Below, in pieces: positions 33,848-42,538 of a DNA stretch of 64,000 bases. The position numbers and the translations under genes are program-made. Under the pieces are notes generated by a model, which saw nothing but the letters and a program-made list of their open reading frames with translations, did no database searches and had not been told where the DNA came from. Source of the DNA: Pontibacter rufus (lineage in GTDB: Bacteria; Bacteroidota; Bacteroidia; Cytophagales; Hymenobacteraceae); the NCBI RefSeq assembly GCF_015694705.1, contig NZ_JADQDR010000001.1:558001-622000 (forward strand), read 5' to 3'. Every line of letters begins with the position of its first letter. Within the stretch, counting starts at the first letter, position 1.

Positions 33848-36088
33848 TTACCGCTTTAATGACCGTGCCTTCAGCCGCAGGCTATTGGTAACTACCGACA
33901 CTGAGCTAAAGGCCATGGCTGCGGCTGCAAAGATCGGGTTCAGCAAAAAGCCCGTGAAAGGGTATAGCACTCCTGCCGCGACTGGGATACCGATCAGGTT
34001 GTAGATGAAGGCCCAGAACAGGTTCTGCCGGATTGTCTTCACGGTTTCTTTGGAGAGCCTGATCGCGGTTACGATGTCCTCCAAATCGCCTTTGATGAGG
34101 GTAATCTCGGCACTTTCTATGGCGATGTCCGTTCCCGTTCCCATGGCAATGCCCACGTCTGCCTGTGCCAGGGCCGGGGAGTCGTTGATGCCATCTCCCA
34201 CCATAGCCACCTTCAGGCCGCCGGACTGAAGCTCCCTGACGTAGGTTGCCTTGTCGGCAGGCAACACGTCCGCCTTGATGTGGTCCACGCCGGCTTGCCG
34301 GCCGATGGCCTCTGCCGTCTGCCGGTTGTCCCCTGTCAGCATGTGTACCACTAGTCCCATCTGTTGCAGGGCGGCGATGGCTGCTTTAGAGGTTTCCTTG
34401 ATGGTGTCCGCTATGGCGATGATAGCGACGGCCTCCGTATCCTGCCCCACATAAATGATGGTCTTGGCTTCCCGGCTCAGCTTCTCTACCTCCATCTGCA
34501 GGTAGGGGGGTACGGCTACCCGGTTTTCATCCAGCAGCGTTCTGTTGCCGATCAAATACCGCTTGCCGCCATAGCTTGCCTTTACGCCCTTGCCCGTAAC
34601 GCTGTCAAAGCTATCCAGGGAAACAGCTTTGGGATTTTCCGGTTTCAGGTGATGGACGACGGCCAGCGCCAACGGGTGCTCTGACTGGGCCTCCATGGCA
34701 AAAACAATGCGGGAGGCTTCCTGCCTTCCCTCCGGGGAAAGGTCCCAGAGCACGTCGGTTACCTCGGGTTTGCCCTGCGTGATGGTGCCTGTTTTATCTA
34801 CGACGATAGCATTGAGTTTATGCGCCAGTTCCAGGCTCTCGGCATTCTTGATCAGGATGCCGTTTTCCGCCCCCTTGCCGATGCCTACCATAATGGCGGT
34901 GGGTGTCGCCAGCCCCAGGGCGCAGGGGCACGCAATGATGAGCACAGTAACTGCCGCGATGATGGCGTAGGTGATTTGTGGCTCCGGCCCCCACACGCTC
35001 CAAACGATAAAGCTCAGGATGGCAATCACAATCACAACCGGAACAAACACAGCCGATATACTGTCGGCAAGCTTTTGTATAGGCGCCTTGCTGCCCTGCG
35101 CCTCCTGCACCAGCTTTATGATTTGGGCCAGCATGGTTTCGCTGCCTATCCGCTCGGCCACCATCTTAAAGCTGCCGGTTTTGTTGATGGTGGCTCCGAT
35201 GACCGCGTCACCGGCTTCTTTTTCAACAGGAATAGACTCTCCCGTAATCATACTCTCGTCGAGGACAGATTTCCCCTCCGTAATCTTTCCGTCTACCGGC
35301 ACTTTTTCACCAGGCCTGATAAGGATGATGTCTCCTTTCTGTACTTCCCCTATGGGAACCTCAACCGCCGTGCCGCCCCGAATTACCCTGGCGGTTTTCA
35401 CCCCCAGGTTGATGAGTTTCTTAATAGCGGCTGACGTGCGCGACTTGGCCCTTTCCTCAAAGTACCTGCCCAGCAGTATGAGGGCAACGATGGCGACAGC
35501 CACCTCATAGTATACATGCGGCTCCAGGCCTCTGCTTCTCAGGTACGCCGGGAAAAAGGTGTTGAAGGCGCTAAACAGGAAGGCAGCTCCCGTTCCCAGC
35601 GCTATCAGCGTATCCATGTTAGCAGAGAGGTGCCTGGCCCTTTTATAGGCAACAACGAAAAAGTCTTTGCCGCTCCAAAAGATAACGGGTACGCTCAAGG
35701 CCAGCATAATCCAGCCCGCGTAAGGCATTTCCGGGAAAAGCATGGCAATCCAGATAACGGGAATGGAAAGCGCCACGGCCACTATAAGTTTAAATCTGGT
35801 CTCGCTTAGTTTCTTTTCTTCTCTCTCTTGCCGGTTTTCCTGATCTGCCTTCTGGTTCACCACCAGGCTATAGCCGATGTCCGCGACGGCCGCCTGCATC
35901 TTCTCCGGTGTAGCCACATCCGGTTCATGCTCCACCAGCACGCTGGCGTCGGCGAAGTTCACGCTGGCTGACCTGACACCCTCCACATGCGAAAGGATAC
36001 TCTCAACACTGTTGGCGCAGGAAGCGCAGGTCATGCCTTCAACTTCGTATCTGTCTTTAACTGTTGGTTTTTCTAGTACTGGTTGCAT
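33848..36088 (-). CDS. copA: Cu(I)-transporting P1B ATPase (CopA)
   Basis: A 746-residue protein. One HMA domain at the N-terminus with GMTCASC (residues 18-24), eight membrane helices, the CPC site ([12 protein letters not shown]) near residue 385, phosphorylation site [10 protein letters not shown] near 430, TGES actuator loop, HP dipeptide in [13 protein letters not shown], and [18 protein letters not shown]. It exports Cu(I)/Ag(I) from the cytoplasm using ATP. Its ATG overlaps the stop of an HMA remnant as TAATG. Part of a leftward operon that begins with DUF3347 at 39005. Confidence 0.95.
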   Translation of the reverse strand: MQPVLEKPTVKDRYEVEGMTCASCANSVESILSHVEGVRSASVNFADASVLVEHEPDVATPEKMQAAVADIGYSLVVNQKADQENRQEREEKKLSETRFKLIVAVALSIPVIWIAMLFPEMPYAGWIMLALSVPVIFWSGKDFFVVAYKRARHLSANMDTLIALGTGAAFLFSAFNTFFPAYLRSRGLEPHVYYEVAVAIVALILLGRYFEERAKSRTSAAIKKLINLGVKTARVIRGGTAVEVPIGEVQKGDIILIRPGEKVPVDGKITEGKSVLDESMITGESIPVEKEAGDAVIGATINKTGSFKMVAERIGSETMLAQIIKLVQEAQGSKAPIQKLADSISAVFVPVVIVIAILSFIVWSVWGPEPQITYAIIAAVTVLIIACPCALGLATPTAIMVGIGKGAENGILIKNAESLELAHKLNAIVVDKTGTITQGKPEVTDVLWDLSPEGRQEASRIVFAMEAQSEHPLALAVVHHLKPENPKAVSLDSFDSVTGKGVKASYGGKRYLIGNRTLLDENRVAVPPYLQMEVEKLSREAKTIIYVGQDTEAVAIIAIADTIKETSKAAIAALQQMGLVVHMLTGDNRQTAEAIGRQAGVDHIKADVLPADKATYVRELQSGGLKVAMVGDGINDSPALAQADVGIAMGTGTDIAIESAEITLIKGDLEDIVTAIRLSKETVKTIRQNLFWAFIYNLIGIPVAAGVLYPFTGFLLNPIFAAAAMAFSSVSVVTNSLRLKARSLKR

Positions 36089-36207
36089 TACCTTATCTTT
36101 TTGATTTTGAACCCTGCTTTTTCAACTGCCTCTGCTACATCCTTACCGCTTACATTTTCTCCTGCTACACAACAAGCACTTTCTCTGGGATTTCTATGTC
36201 CGCGCAC
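36088..36207 (-). pseudogene. truncated HMA-domain gene (3' remnant)
   Basis: In the frame of the beta-propeller gene, and after its two stop codons, 39 codons remain open from GTG 36207. They end in [20 protein letters not shown], the C-terminal half of an HMA metal-transfer domain. The metal-binding half is missing. The stop overlaps the copA ATG. It could still be translated from GTG but cannot form a complete domain. Probably the end of a former copper chaperone gene. Confidence 0.6.
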
Positions 36208-36228
36208 CGTCTTTCTGCAGCAGGTTTA

Positions 36229-37653
36229 TTACTGTTTTACGCTGTAAGCATACATCCCATACGCCTTTTTGTCGGCCCACTTAAACAAATCAGGCGCTCC
36301 TCCACCCAGGTATAAGGTGTTGCCTTTTACCCACAGCCAGGATATAACAGGGCTGGGGTTTTTTGTGCTCCACAGTTGTTTTCCATCATCTGCATTATAG
36401 GCTTGTAAAGTACCATCCAAAGAACCTACAAAATATACATCGCCGGCTAAATAACCCGGTACAATGGCAGCAGGCTGTGCCTCGTTTTTTACCCATTTAA
36501 GCTTTCCGGTAGAAGCGTCTAAAGCTTTAATTGTTATCTTTGCTTTATCAGGCGCCATGTTGCCGTGGTTATAGTTGTTATTACTCCAGGCCAACACAGT
36601 TCCTTCGCCAATAGAGGCTTCTCCGTGCATACCTCCGTCCACGCCTCCATATCCTATTGATATTTCCCAAACTTTTTCTCCTGTTTCAGCATCCAGGGCA
36701 TAGTAAATTCCGCTCTTCTGTGCTGCCCCAACCAACTTTCGCGGCTGTCCGTTAATATTAGCCGTAAAGAGCTGTGCGCCGCCGGCAAAATCATAATCAG
36801 GCCCTTTCTTATTAGAGTGTGTCCATAGATCATGCGGGGTCACTTGCGTGAACCATTTTATATCTCCGGTCTTCGCGTCCACGGCAATCACTGCGTCAGA
36901 CATGGCCGATGCCTCCTCTCCGGTGTAGTTATTGCCAGTGGTAAAGAACAAGGTGTTCAGTTCAGGGTCTAAGGCAAACGAGGTCCACATGGGCGCGCCA
37001 TTTTGCGGGGGCTCTACCAATGCTTTTTCCCACACTTTCCGGCCATCTTCTGCATTTAAGGCCACTACTTTCCCCTGCAAGTCAGGCGTAGAATTTTCCT
37101 GCATTTCTTCCACGGACGATACACCTATGTATACTAACCCGTCATAGTATAAAAGCGTACCAAGGTTACCTGCCTCCGGGTCATCCGTGAATTTTGTTTT
37201 CCATAGCACTTCCCCTGTAGCCGGGTCAAGCGCAAAAGCATTGCCTTCTACACTGGCTTCAAATAATTTGCCACCTCCAAGGGTGCCTGTGCCCGCAAAG
37301 CCATGCCACGGCCATTCCGTTTTAGGTTCTTCTATAGCCTTCTTCCATACCAGATTTCCATTGTTTACATCTACCTTATAAATTGTTCCTCCCCAATCGC
37401 CAAAGTAAACGGCGCTGCCCTCCACCAAAGGAGCATGGCTCACCGGATGCTGCGTGGGATATTTCCAGCTAAGGCGCATCGCATTCACATTTTTGCTGTT
37501 AATGGAAGATGTTTTCGTAGCATGCTGGTTGTAGAGCATTTGCTTTTGAGAGTCTTTTAACGTAGCTGCTGCCCTTTTATCCTGTGCATAGGCAGGCACT
37601 GAAAGAAAGGCCATAAAGCCTGCTGTGATTAAAAGTCTGATTTTAGTTTTCAT
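36229..37653 (-). CDS. secreted PQQ-type beta-propeller (BamB-like repeats)
   Basis: 474 residues from ATG 37653, which overlaps the methyltransferase stop as ATGA. Signal peptide MKTKIRLLITAGFMAFLSVP ending AYAQ, then repeated WxxxxGxxxxxP blades (VYFGDWGGTIYKVDVNNGNL, VYIGVSSVEEMQ, LDAETGEKVWEIS, GSLDGTLQAYNADDGKQLWS). These are PQQ-binding-like repeats, and whether PQQ is bound is not clear. Periplasmic. It sits between the methyltransferase and copA in one operon. It may be a dehydrogenase or a scaffold. Confidence 0.82.
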   Translation of the reverse strand: MKTKIRLLITAGFMAFLSVPAYAQDKRAAATLKDSQKQMLYNQHATKTSSINSKNVNAMRLSWKYPTQHPVSHAPLVEGSAVYFGDWGGTIYKVDVNNGNLVWKKAIEEPKTEWPWHGFAGTGTLGGGKLFEASVEGNAFALDPATGEVLWKTKFTDDPEAGNLGTLLYYDGLVYIGVSSVEEMQENSTPDLQGKVVALNAEDGRKVWEKALVEPPQNGAPMWTSFALDPELNTLFFTTGNNYTGEEASAMSDAVIAVDAKTGDIKWFTQVTPHDLWTHSNKKGPDYDFAGGAQLFTANINGQPRKLVGAAQKSGIYYALDAETGEKVWEISIGYGGVDGGMHGEASIGEGTVLAWSNNNYNHGNMAPDKAKITIKALDASTGKLKWVKNEAQPAAIVPGYLAGDVYFVGSLDGTLQAYNADDGKQLWSTKNPSPVISWLWVKGNTLYLGGGAPDLFKWADKKAYGMYAYSVKQ

Positions 37654-38294
37654 AGTTGATGTGTTTGTAGGTTGTCGGATTTTATAAAAATGCCTTGGTA
37701 CCATTGTACCAGCTGTTTGAAATAATCTTCTTTAACCGTCTCAAATCCATTGTTTTTAATAACGGTGTCCGTCCGGCGGTTAAGATGGCAGCCTTCCCCA
37801 ATCGCTTTCCAGGCCGGGGCTATGAAATCCTGGAGCTTTCCATTGGTTTCTTTTTTGGAGCGAATGTGTTCCAGTACAATTAGCAATTCCTGGGGGTTAA
37901 GCCACCTGTGAAATCTATCCAAAGCTGCCTCCAGGCTAGGAATGGTACAAAGCACAAGGGTGCAAACCACTGCGTCAAGGCTTGCATGGGGTATTAACTT
38001 ATCCAACTCCGGGTCTTCTATACCTGCCTGATACAAAGTTATACTACCTTTCTGTGGCAGCTTTTCTTTAGCTCGTTTAAGCATTGGCCCTGAAGGCTCT
38101 ATACCAAGCACTTGTGCATCCTGCCCATAAAAAGAAAAATTCGCCCCGGTGCCCACGCCCACTTTCAGGATGCTGCCCGACAGCCTGGAAATCAATGCTT
38201 TCCTTCGCCCGGCCAACTCCTTCTGATCCGCTTTGCGCATTACAGCATCGTAGGCATAAGCAAAGAAGCGGGAATAAAATGTGTTTCTTTTCAT
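37650..38294 (-). CDS. class I methyltransferase (UbiE/phospholipid-type)
   Basis: A 214-residue protein with SAM motif I SILKVGVGTGANFSFYG near residue 40, then VLGIEPSGPMLKRAK, and DAVVCTLVLCTIPSLEAALD near 108. This type resembles phosphatidylethanolamine or small-molecule methyltransferases in metal clusters. No target is known. Coupled by 4-base overlap to the propeller gene and 30 bases downstream of DUF3347. Confidence 0.8.
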   Translation of the reverse strand: MKRNTFYSRFFAYAYDAVMRKADQKELAGRRKALISRLSGSILKVGVGTGANFSFYGQDAQVLGIEPSGPMLKRAKEKLPQKGSITLYQAGIEDPELDKLIPHASLDAVVCTLVLCTIPSLEAALDRFHRWLNPQELLIVLEHIRSKKETNGKLQDFIAPAWKAIGEGCHLNRRTDTVIKNNGFETVKEDYFKQLVQWYQGIFIKSDNLQTHQL

Positions 38295-38324
38295 GGTATG
38301 TGATGCATGGTTCGTGGCAGAAAG

Positions 38325-39005
38325 TCAGTTCAGGGTATCTTTTGTTTCGCCGCATGTCAGCATTTGCTGCCCCATATAGGGGTTCCGGATTTCCTTTGCC
38401 TCACTTAGCCAGTATGCCCCTTTATTCCCGTTAGCCATGGGACAGTACTGGACGTACAATGTTCGCCGGCCTGCTCCGTAAACCTCTGCTGCTTTTATCA
38501 TGGCCTGGGAAATAAAGGCGAAATTTTCTCTTTTCCCGGCCATCGTTTTGGCCTCTTTACAAAGCTCCAAATGGTCCATCAGGAAAAAGTCCTTTTCTTT
38601 CCAGAAATCATGGGCACTTCCAGTCAACAACCCGTCATTCACCTCAAGCAGCGCAGCCATCATATTTGTGCTTGCGTTATCCACCTGTTTTTTATCTGCG
38701 GCTACCAGGCCATTTTTTAAAGCAAGGTAAGCTTCTAAAACGCTGCCGAGCTGTTGCTTAAATGCTGCCGGGGCTTCCTGGCTAAAGTCCAGCGTATCTC
38801 CTGCTACAAATTCGCTGGTCGGAATCTGGTTCTTCCTGATAGAGTCATCGATTGTCCCATAATCCATATCCATGTTCTCATGCACTTCCATGGGGTCAGC
38901 TTTATTTTCTGCCACTTCCTTCTTCTCACTGTTGCACGCTGCGAGAAAAATGAACATCAAAGCAGTTACTGCCAAAGACATCAGCTTAATTAGTACCTGT
39001 TCCAT
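38325..39005 (-). CDS. DUF3347 lipoprotein, copy 1
   Basis: A 226-residue lipoprotein (lipobox FLAAC). A Met/Asp-rich linker (HENMDMDYG) is followed by the DUF3347 domain: VLEAYLALKNGLVAADKKQV, then YVQYCPMANGNKGAYWLSE and IRNPYMGQQMLTCGE. The YCPM and GAYWLS motifs carry a Cys, a Met and aromatic residues typical of the family; similar domains are tied to Cus-type adaptors and are thought to bind copper. First gene of the copA operon; a tandem 21-base operator lies 97 bases upstream. Paralogues are at 42539 and 44957. Confidence 0.88.
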   Translation of the reverse strand: MEQVLIKLMSLAVTALMFIFLAACNSEKKEVAENKADPMEVHENMDMDYGTIDDSIRKNQIPTSEFVAGDTLDFSQEAPAAFKQQLGSVLEAYLALKNGLVAADKKQVDNASTNMMAALLEVNDGLLTGSAHDFWKEKDFFLMDHLELCKEAKTMAGKRENFAFISQAMIKAAEVYGAGRRTLYVQYCPMANGNKGAYWLSEAKEIRNPYMGQQMLTCGETKDTLN

Positions 39006-39101
39006 TTTACCTCATTGTTTGGTGTCATATTGATTAACACTTGCTTTTATGTTGAACCGTTACCCTTTTAACTTAAACCCTTGGCATGCAAATAAGGGTT
39101 T

Positions 39102-39136
39102 TACATAATTATGGATAAAATGTACATAATTATACC
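39102..39136 (-). promoter_or_regulatory. tandem TACATA operator A (upstream of copA operon)
   Basis: Two copies, TACATAATTATGG (39102) and TACATAATTATAC (39123), start exactly 21 bases apart, two helical turns, as in AraC-type sites. Between it and the DUF3347 start lies an inverted repeat AAACCCTT-N11-AAGGGTTT (39075-39101). Matching tandems occur at 43390 and 53466. Confidence 0.6.
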
Positions 39137-39234
39137 ATTCTTACTTGAGCCCTTTGATAAACTCTTGGCTCATGGCAGCCATTTCCCCGTAATAACAACT
39201 AAGTTATATGCACAGCTTGGGTTCTCTGTGAATA

Positions 39235-39693
39235 CTATCCTGCAGGCTTTCGGAAGTCCTTCCAGGTAAAAACCAGGGGCAGCGCCTTTATAAGAAAGGA
39301 AAAGGCGTTGATGAGGTAAAACTGGAAGTATACACCATAATACACGCTTATAGCCGAATCCAAAATAACCCAGGTGCCAAAAGCTACCAGGATGGCATTG
39401 CGAGCCCAGCGTTCTTTTCTCCTGAAAGGGTACCGGGCTATATAAGCAAGCAGAATATAGGAGCAGGCGATAGTTCCGCCCAGCGGCCCCCAGATAAAGG
39501 CGCGAAAAGGCACTATCTCTGCTGGTATTTGTGAACTGTGCCAGAACAGCCGGGCCAGCGCCTGGTTATAGGGCCGGAACAGCGGGTTATCTCCATACAC
39601 AGCAAAAGCAACCCCAAACAGCGCAAAAAGTACGCTGGTGTAGAAGAGCCATTTTTGCCAGAAGAGAAAGGAGTTACTTGCCTTGCTGTTCAT
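39235..39693 (-). CDS. four-helix membrane protein, unknown
   Basis: A 152-residue protein with four predicted helices: WLFYTSVLFALFGVAFAVYG, IWGPLGGTIACSYILLAYIA, AILVAFGTWVILDSAISVYY, and AFSFLIKALPLVFTW. No catalytic motif and no family recognised. It is followed by a short GAGCC/GGCTC hairpin at ~39146-39174 that may be its terminator. Confidence 0.65.
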   Translation of the reverse strand: MNSKASNSFLFWQKWLFYTSVLFALFGVAFAVYGDNPLFRPYNQALARLFWHSSQIPAEIVPFRAFIWGPLGGTIACSYILLAYIARYPFRRKERWARNAILVAFGTWVILDSAISVYYGVYFQFYLINAFSFLIKALPLVFTWKDFRKPAG

Positions 39694-39854
39694 TTTCGAA
39701 AGGTAGCCAGGGGCAGTTATTCCTGCGTCCTAAAGTATATAAACACTTTATTATAGTTCTTCACATCTGTCTCAAGCATGTAAAATATATAGCAGCAATT
39801 ATTTTATAACTTAAAAGGGAAGTTACCAGTTGGGCTTTTGCCACGACTATAAAA

Positions 39855-39886
39855 GTAGAAGCCTGCCCGTTTAGACAGGCTTCTAC
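39855..39886 (-). terminator. hairpin with conserved loop (copy 1)
   Basis: Stem GTAGAAGCCTG / CAGGCTTCTAC with a T-run on the minus strand; it ends the DUF326 gene. Twenty-four of the 26 core bases, loop included, recur at 40322-40347. Confidence 0.8.
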
Positions 39887-39908
39887 TCCTTAAACAGTAG
39901 GGGGAGGC

Positions 39909-40271
39909 TTAAGCGCCTACGCCTTTGTAATTCCTGCAGGCTTCCTCGCACTCGCGGCAGATTTTGGCGCAATGCATGGTTTCCTGCTCTTCTTCCTTGT
40001 GGTTCTCGCAGATATCGGCGCACTGCTTGCATATTTCCGCGCAAAGGTCTACCATCTGCTGGGCAAATGCTGAGTTGGAGGCCACAAAGCTCGCTGCGAC
40101 GCGGCAAACCTTCGCGCAGTCCCTGCAGGCGCGCAGGGCGCGTACCAGCTCGTCTGTTCTGTCATTGTCCAGACAGGCATCAAAGCAGTGGTCGCATTCA
40201 TCCGCGCATTGCGCCAGGATGTGAAGCAGGCTCTGGTGGGGGCTGTTGTTGTGTTCATTGCTGTGATTCAT
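39909..40271 (-). CDS. four-helix-bundle copper-binding protein (DUF326), copy 2
   Basis: 120 residues from ATG 40271 (MNHSNEHNNSPHQSLLHILA). About 14 Cys, mainly as CxxxC on helices (CADECDHCFDAC, CRDCAKVC, CAEICKQCADIC, CAKICRECEEAC), match the DUF326/Csp family. No signal peptide, so a cytosolic Cu(I) store. It is flanked by two nearly identical hairpins and may form a small transferable unit. Paralogue at 178-504. Confidence 0.85.
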   Translation of the reverse strand: MNHSNEHNNSPHQSLLHILAQCADECDHCFDACLDNDRTDELVRALRACRDCAKVCRVAASFVASNSAFAQQMVDLCAEICKQCADICENHKEEEQETMHCAKICRECEEACRNYKGVGA

Positions 40272-40320
40272 AGTTTTTTGTTTTAGGTTAAAAAAATCGG
40301 TTAAAGTCATTGGTTAAAAA

Positions 40321-40348
40321 GGAAGCCTGGCCGTTTAGGCAGGCTTCC
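40321..40348 (-). terminator. hairpin with conserved loop (copy 2)
   Basis: Stem GGAAGCCTG / CAGGCTTCC, loop GCCGTTTAGG, T-run on the minus strand. It ends the SHOCT gene at 40362. Related to 39855-39886. Confidence 0.8.
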
Positions 40349-40361
40349 AGGTTATACATAC

Positions 40362-40568
40362 TTATATTTTTAAGTCCCGCTCAAGCACTTCTTTCCGTTC
40401 TTCGTAAGCTTCGGTGCTCATTTCAACGGAAGCATACTTCTTGCGAAGCACGTCCAGCGGGCTTTCTTTCCCTCCGTCTTTAGAGGGAGAGAACAGCTCG
40501 TAGAGCAGCATAAACACCACGCCTACGAAAAGAAGCGTGCATAGCAGGCCATATCCTATAAATTCCAT
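40362..40568 (-). CDS. SHOCT-domain small membrane protein, copy 2
   Basis: 68 residues from ATG 40568 (MEFIGYGLLCTLLFVGVVFM): one membrane helix and a C-terminal SHOCT motif (PLDVLRKKYASVEMSTEAYE), closely similar to 32655-32870. Alone between a hairpin and the Met-rich gene. Function is likely oligomerisation or a membrane adapter. Confidence 0.8.
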   Translation of the reverse strand: MEFIGYGLLCTLLFVGVVFMLLYELFSPSKDGGKESPLDVLRKKYASVEMSTEAYEERKEVLERDLKI

Positions 40569-40730
40569 AAAAATCATCTTTTTAGTTTAACGTACTTGTT
40601 TTCTCATTTTGCCCGGATACAGTAATTAGCGCATTCAGGGCAGGGGAAGGGGCCAGACAAACAGCTAAAGAAAGCCGGCGCCCTCCACGTGCTGCACCAA
40701 ATTATCCGGGTAATTTAATTTAAGAAGATG

Positions 40731-41141
40731 TTACAGCTTCTGGCTTTCCGGCTCACCGGCTTTCACCTTGTTCCCGTCCATTTTCATGTTATCATCCATC
40801 TTCATGTTGCTGTCCATTTTCATGTTTCCGTCTTTCATGCTGCTCATCATCTTGGCGCACATGGCTTTCATGTCCTTGTTTTCCATCATGGTCAGGCAGC
40901 CCTTCATGTTTTTGTTGTCTTTCATCATGGCCATGCAGGTCTTCATATCTTTGCCCTTCATCATAGCCATGCAGTCCTTCATGTCTTTGTCTCCCATCAT
41001 CGGCATAGAATCGGATGTTTTAGCCCTGACTTTATCTCCTTGCTTGGGTGTAGTTTGCGAGAATGCGTTCACGGAGAACATCATCAGGAAAGCCATGGAA
41101 AGCGCAGTAGGAACTGCCATTATTTTAGTCTTCATAATCAT
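40731..41141 (-). CDS. secreted Met/Cys-rich repeat protein
   Basis: 136 residues, signal peptide ending AFS-Q. The body has four imperfect ~17-residue repeats of the type MKxCMAMMKxKDMK, each with a Cys and several Met, then three NMKMD(S/D/G) repeats. Such a repeat pattern should bind several Cu(I) or Ag(I) ions in the periplasm. A tandem TGTACA-type operator lies about 90 bases upstream. The reverse strand also shows a His-rich open frame, which is a shadow. Confidence 0.78.
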   Translation of the reverse strand: MIMKTKIMAVPTALSMAFLMMFSVNAFSQTTPKQGDKVRAKTSDSMPMMGDKDMKDCMAMMKGKDMKTCMAMMKDNKNMKGCLTMMENKDMKAMCAKMMSSMKDGNMKMDSNMKMDDNMKMDGNKVKAGEPESQKL

Positions 41142-41229
41142 CTGTTTTTAAGGGTTAATTTTGAAATACTTACTTGAGCATCTTACTCAAGCGTCTTTGT
41201 ATAGTAAACCCTTTTTAAGGCAAGTCCGT

Positions 41230-41262
41230 TGTACAGGATTCCGGATGAAATGTACAAGATTC
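41230..41262 (-). promoter_or_regulatory. tandem TGTACA operator D
   Basis: TGTACAGGATTC (41230) and TGTACAAGATTC (41251) start 21 bases apart and differ at one base in 12. They lie between an HMA-AraC gene (ends 41267) and the Met-rich gene (starts 41141). A hairpin CTTGAG-N7-CTCAAG follows at 41173-41191. Confidence 0.6.
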
Positions 41263-41266
41263 TGCC

Positions 41267-41830
41267 TTATACCTCATCCAGAGAGCTTCTTTCCTTACCC
41301 CCGGATTCTTTGTAGGTGTTTACTGTCATACCTGTCACGGACTTGAACTGGTTGGAAAGATGGTGAACGCTGCTGTAGCCCAGCTTGCGGGCTATCTCGC
41401 TCAGGTTCATCTCCCCGTACGCCAGCAGCTCCTTTACTTTATCAATCTTCTGGCGGATGATGTACTTTTCAATCGTGGTGCCCGCTCGTTTAGAGAATGT
41501 CTTGCTGAGACTGCTGTAGGATTGGCCTACCTCGCTGGCTATGTAGTCCGAATTGCGGAGGTTGGTGGTTACCCTCCCTTGCACAAGGTCCAGCACGGCT
41601 AGTTTCACCTGTTCGGCAAGCAGTTCGTCCTTATCCTGCATCAGTTCAAAGCCGTGCTTTTGCAGTACCTGCCTAATAGCCGCCATATCCACCATATCGT
41701 GATTAAAAATAGTAAGCTCCCCCAGCTTGTCCATCTCAAACTCCACACCCAAGGCATTTAGTTCGGTGCTGATTACGGTGATACACCGGGGGCAAACCAT
41801 GTTCTTCACCTGAAAAGTCGTTCCTTCCAT
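41267..41830 (-). CDS. HMA-like domain fused to AraC DNA-binding domain, regulator 1
   Basis: A 187-residue protein. Residues 1-75 look like a heavy-metal-associated domain with VKNMVCPRC (Cys 13 and 16) replacing the usual GMTCxxC. Residues ~80-187 are an AraC-type double HTH (YIASEVGQSYSSLSKTFSKR and LSEIARKLGYSSVHHLSNQF). The Cys pair suggests direct sensing of Cu(I) or Ag(I) in the cytoplasm. The adjacent 21-base tandem operator D is its likely target. A paralogue is at 43460. Confidence 0.85.
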   Translation of the reverse strand: MEGTTFQVKNMVCPRCITVISTELNALGVEFEMDKLGELTIFNHDMVDMAAIRQVLQKHGFELMQDKDELLAEQVKLAVLDLVQGRVTTNLRNSDYIASEVGQSYSSLSKTFSKRAGTTIEKYIIRQKIDKVKELLAYGEMNLSEIARKLGYSSVHHLSNQFKSVTGMTVNTYKESGGKERSSLDEV

Positions 41831-42071
41831 AGGTAGTTTCTTCTAGTAATTCTTAGTGTGTTTTCTTCTTAGCACAACAGGTGCCTCGCGGCATGTCAGC
41901 TTGTCCGCTGCTACAGTCCTGGTACCATCGTAGTTGCCCTCTCAAGCTCCGTTTGGCAACTACCAATAGAAAGTTCCTACAATGCTGAGCTGAGCATGGT
42001 GAGCAGTTAATTATCTGAAAAGGTATGATTATTCCTATCAGGTATAGTTGCAAATACGTTTCAATCTCATT

Positions 42072-42536
42072 TCAATTCTGTAGTGTCAGGCTGTCTTGTG
42101 TTTCATTTAACCAGGCGATGATGGTAGCTTTTTCCTCGTTTGTAAGCCGGGCATCTTTATGTATCAGGGTGTAGGAGGTTAAAGGCATAGTGCCATCCTC
42201 AATGCTATTTTCAATCGACCGCAGCTTGCTCATTTGCCTTCGGGCAGAATAAGTGCCGAATTCATTAAAGTTCAGCTCTTCTTTGCCCGCCTTTATATGC
42301 CTTTCCAACCACCAGCGCCCGGGCTGCAAGTTGGCATACCAGGGATAATTAGTGTTGTTGCTGTGGCAATCGTAACAGGCCATTTTAAAAAGAACCTGTA
42401 CATTTTCGGGGATGGTATATACTTTTGTGATGTCTGTTGCCAATGCCTGCCCGCTTTGGTTGCGGGCAGGCTGTATAAACTGAACGGCAATAAATACAAG
42501 CAACAGGGCAAGCAGGATTTTCTTGCTGCTACTCAT
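42072..42536 (-). CDS. haem-binding domain protein (c-type)
   Basis: A 154-residue exported protein with an N-terminal anchor helix and a single c-haem motif CYDCHSNNTNYPWY near residue 54, the Haem_bd family pattern. A downstream Met in MPLTSYTLIHKDARLT may be the sixth ligand. It follows the DUF3347 gene by 2 bases and is co-transcribed. Periplasmic electron transfer is plausible. Confidence 0.85.
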   Translation of the reverse strand: MSSSKKILLALLLVFIAVQFIQPARNQSGQALATDITKVYTIPENVQVLFKMACYDCHSNNTNYPWYANLQPGRWWLERHIKAGKEELNFNEFGTYSARRQMSKLRSIENSIEDGTMPLTSYTLIHKDARLTNEEKATIIAWLNETQDSLTLQN

Positions 42537-42538
42537 GC

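Noticed and set aside
40728..41177. Second His-rich open frame opposite a Met-rich gene
   Set aside because: Same reason: antisense shadow of 40731-41141, with no start signal or context of its own.
41853..42053. Frame ending CSSGQADMPRGTCCAKKKTH
   Set aside because: The Cys- and Lys-rich end looks tempting, but there is no start signal and the upstream part is not protein-like; at most a remnant.
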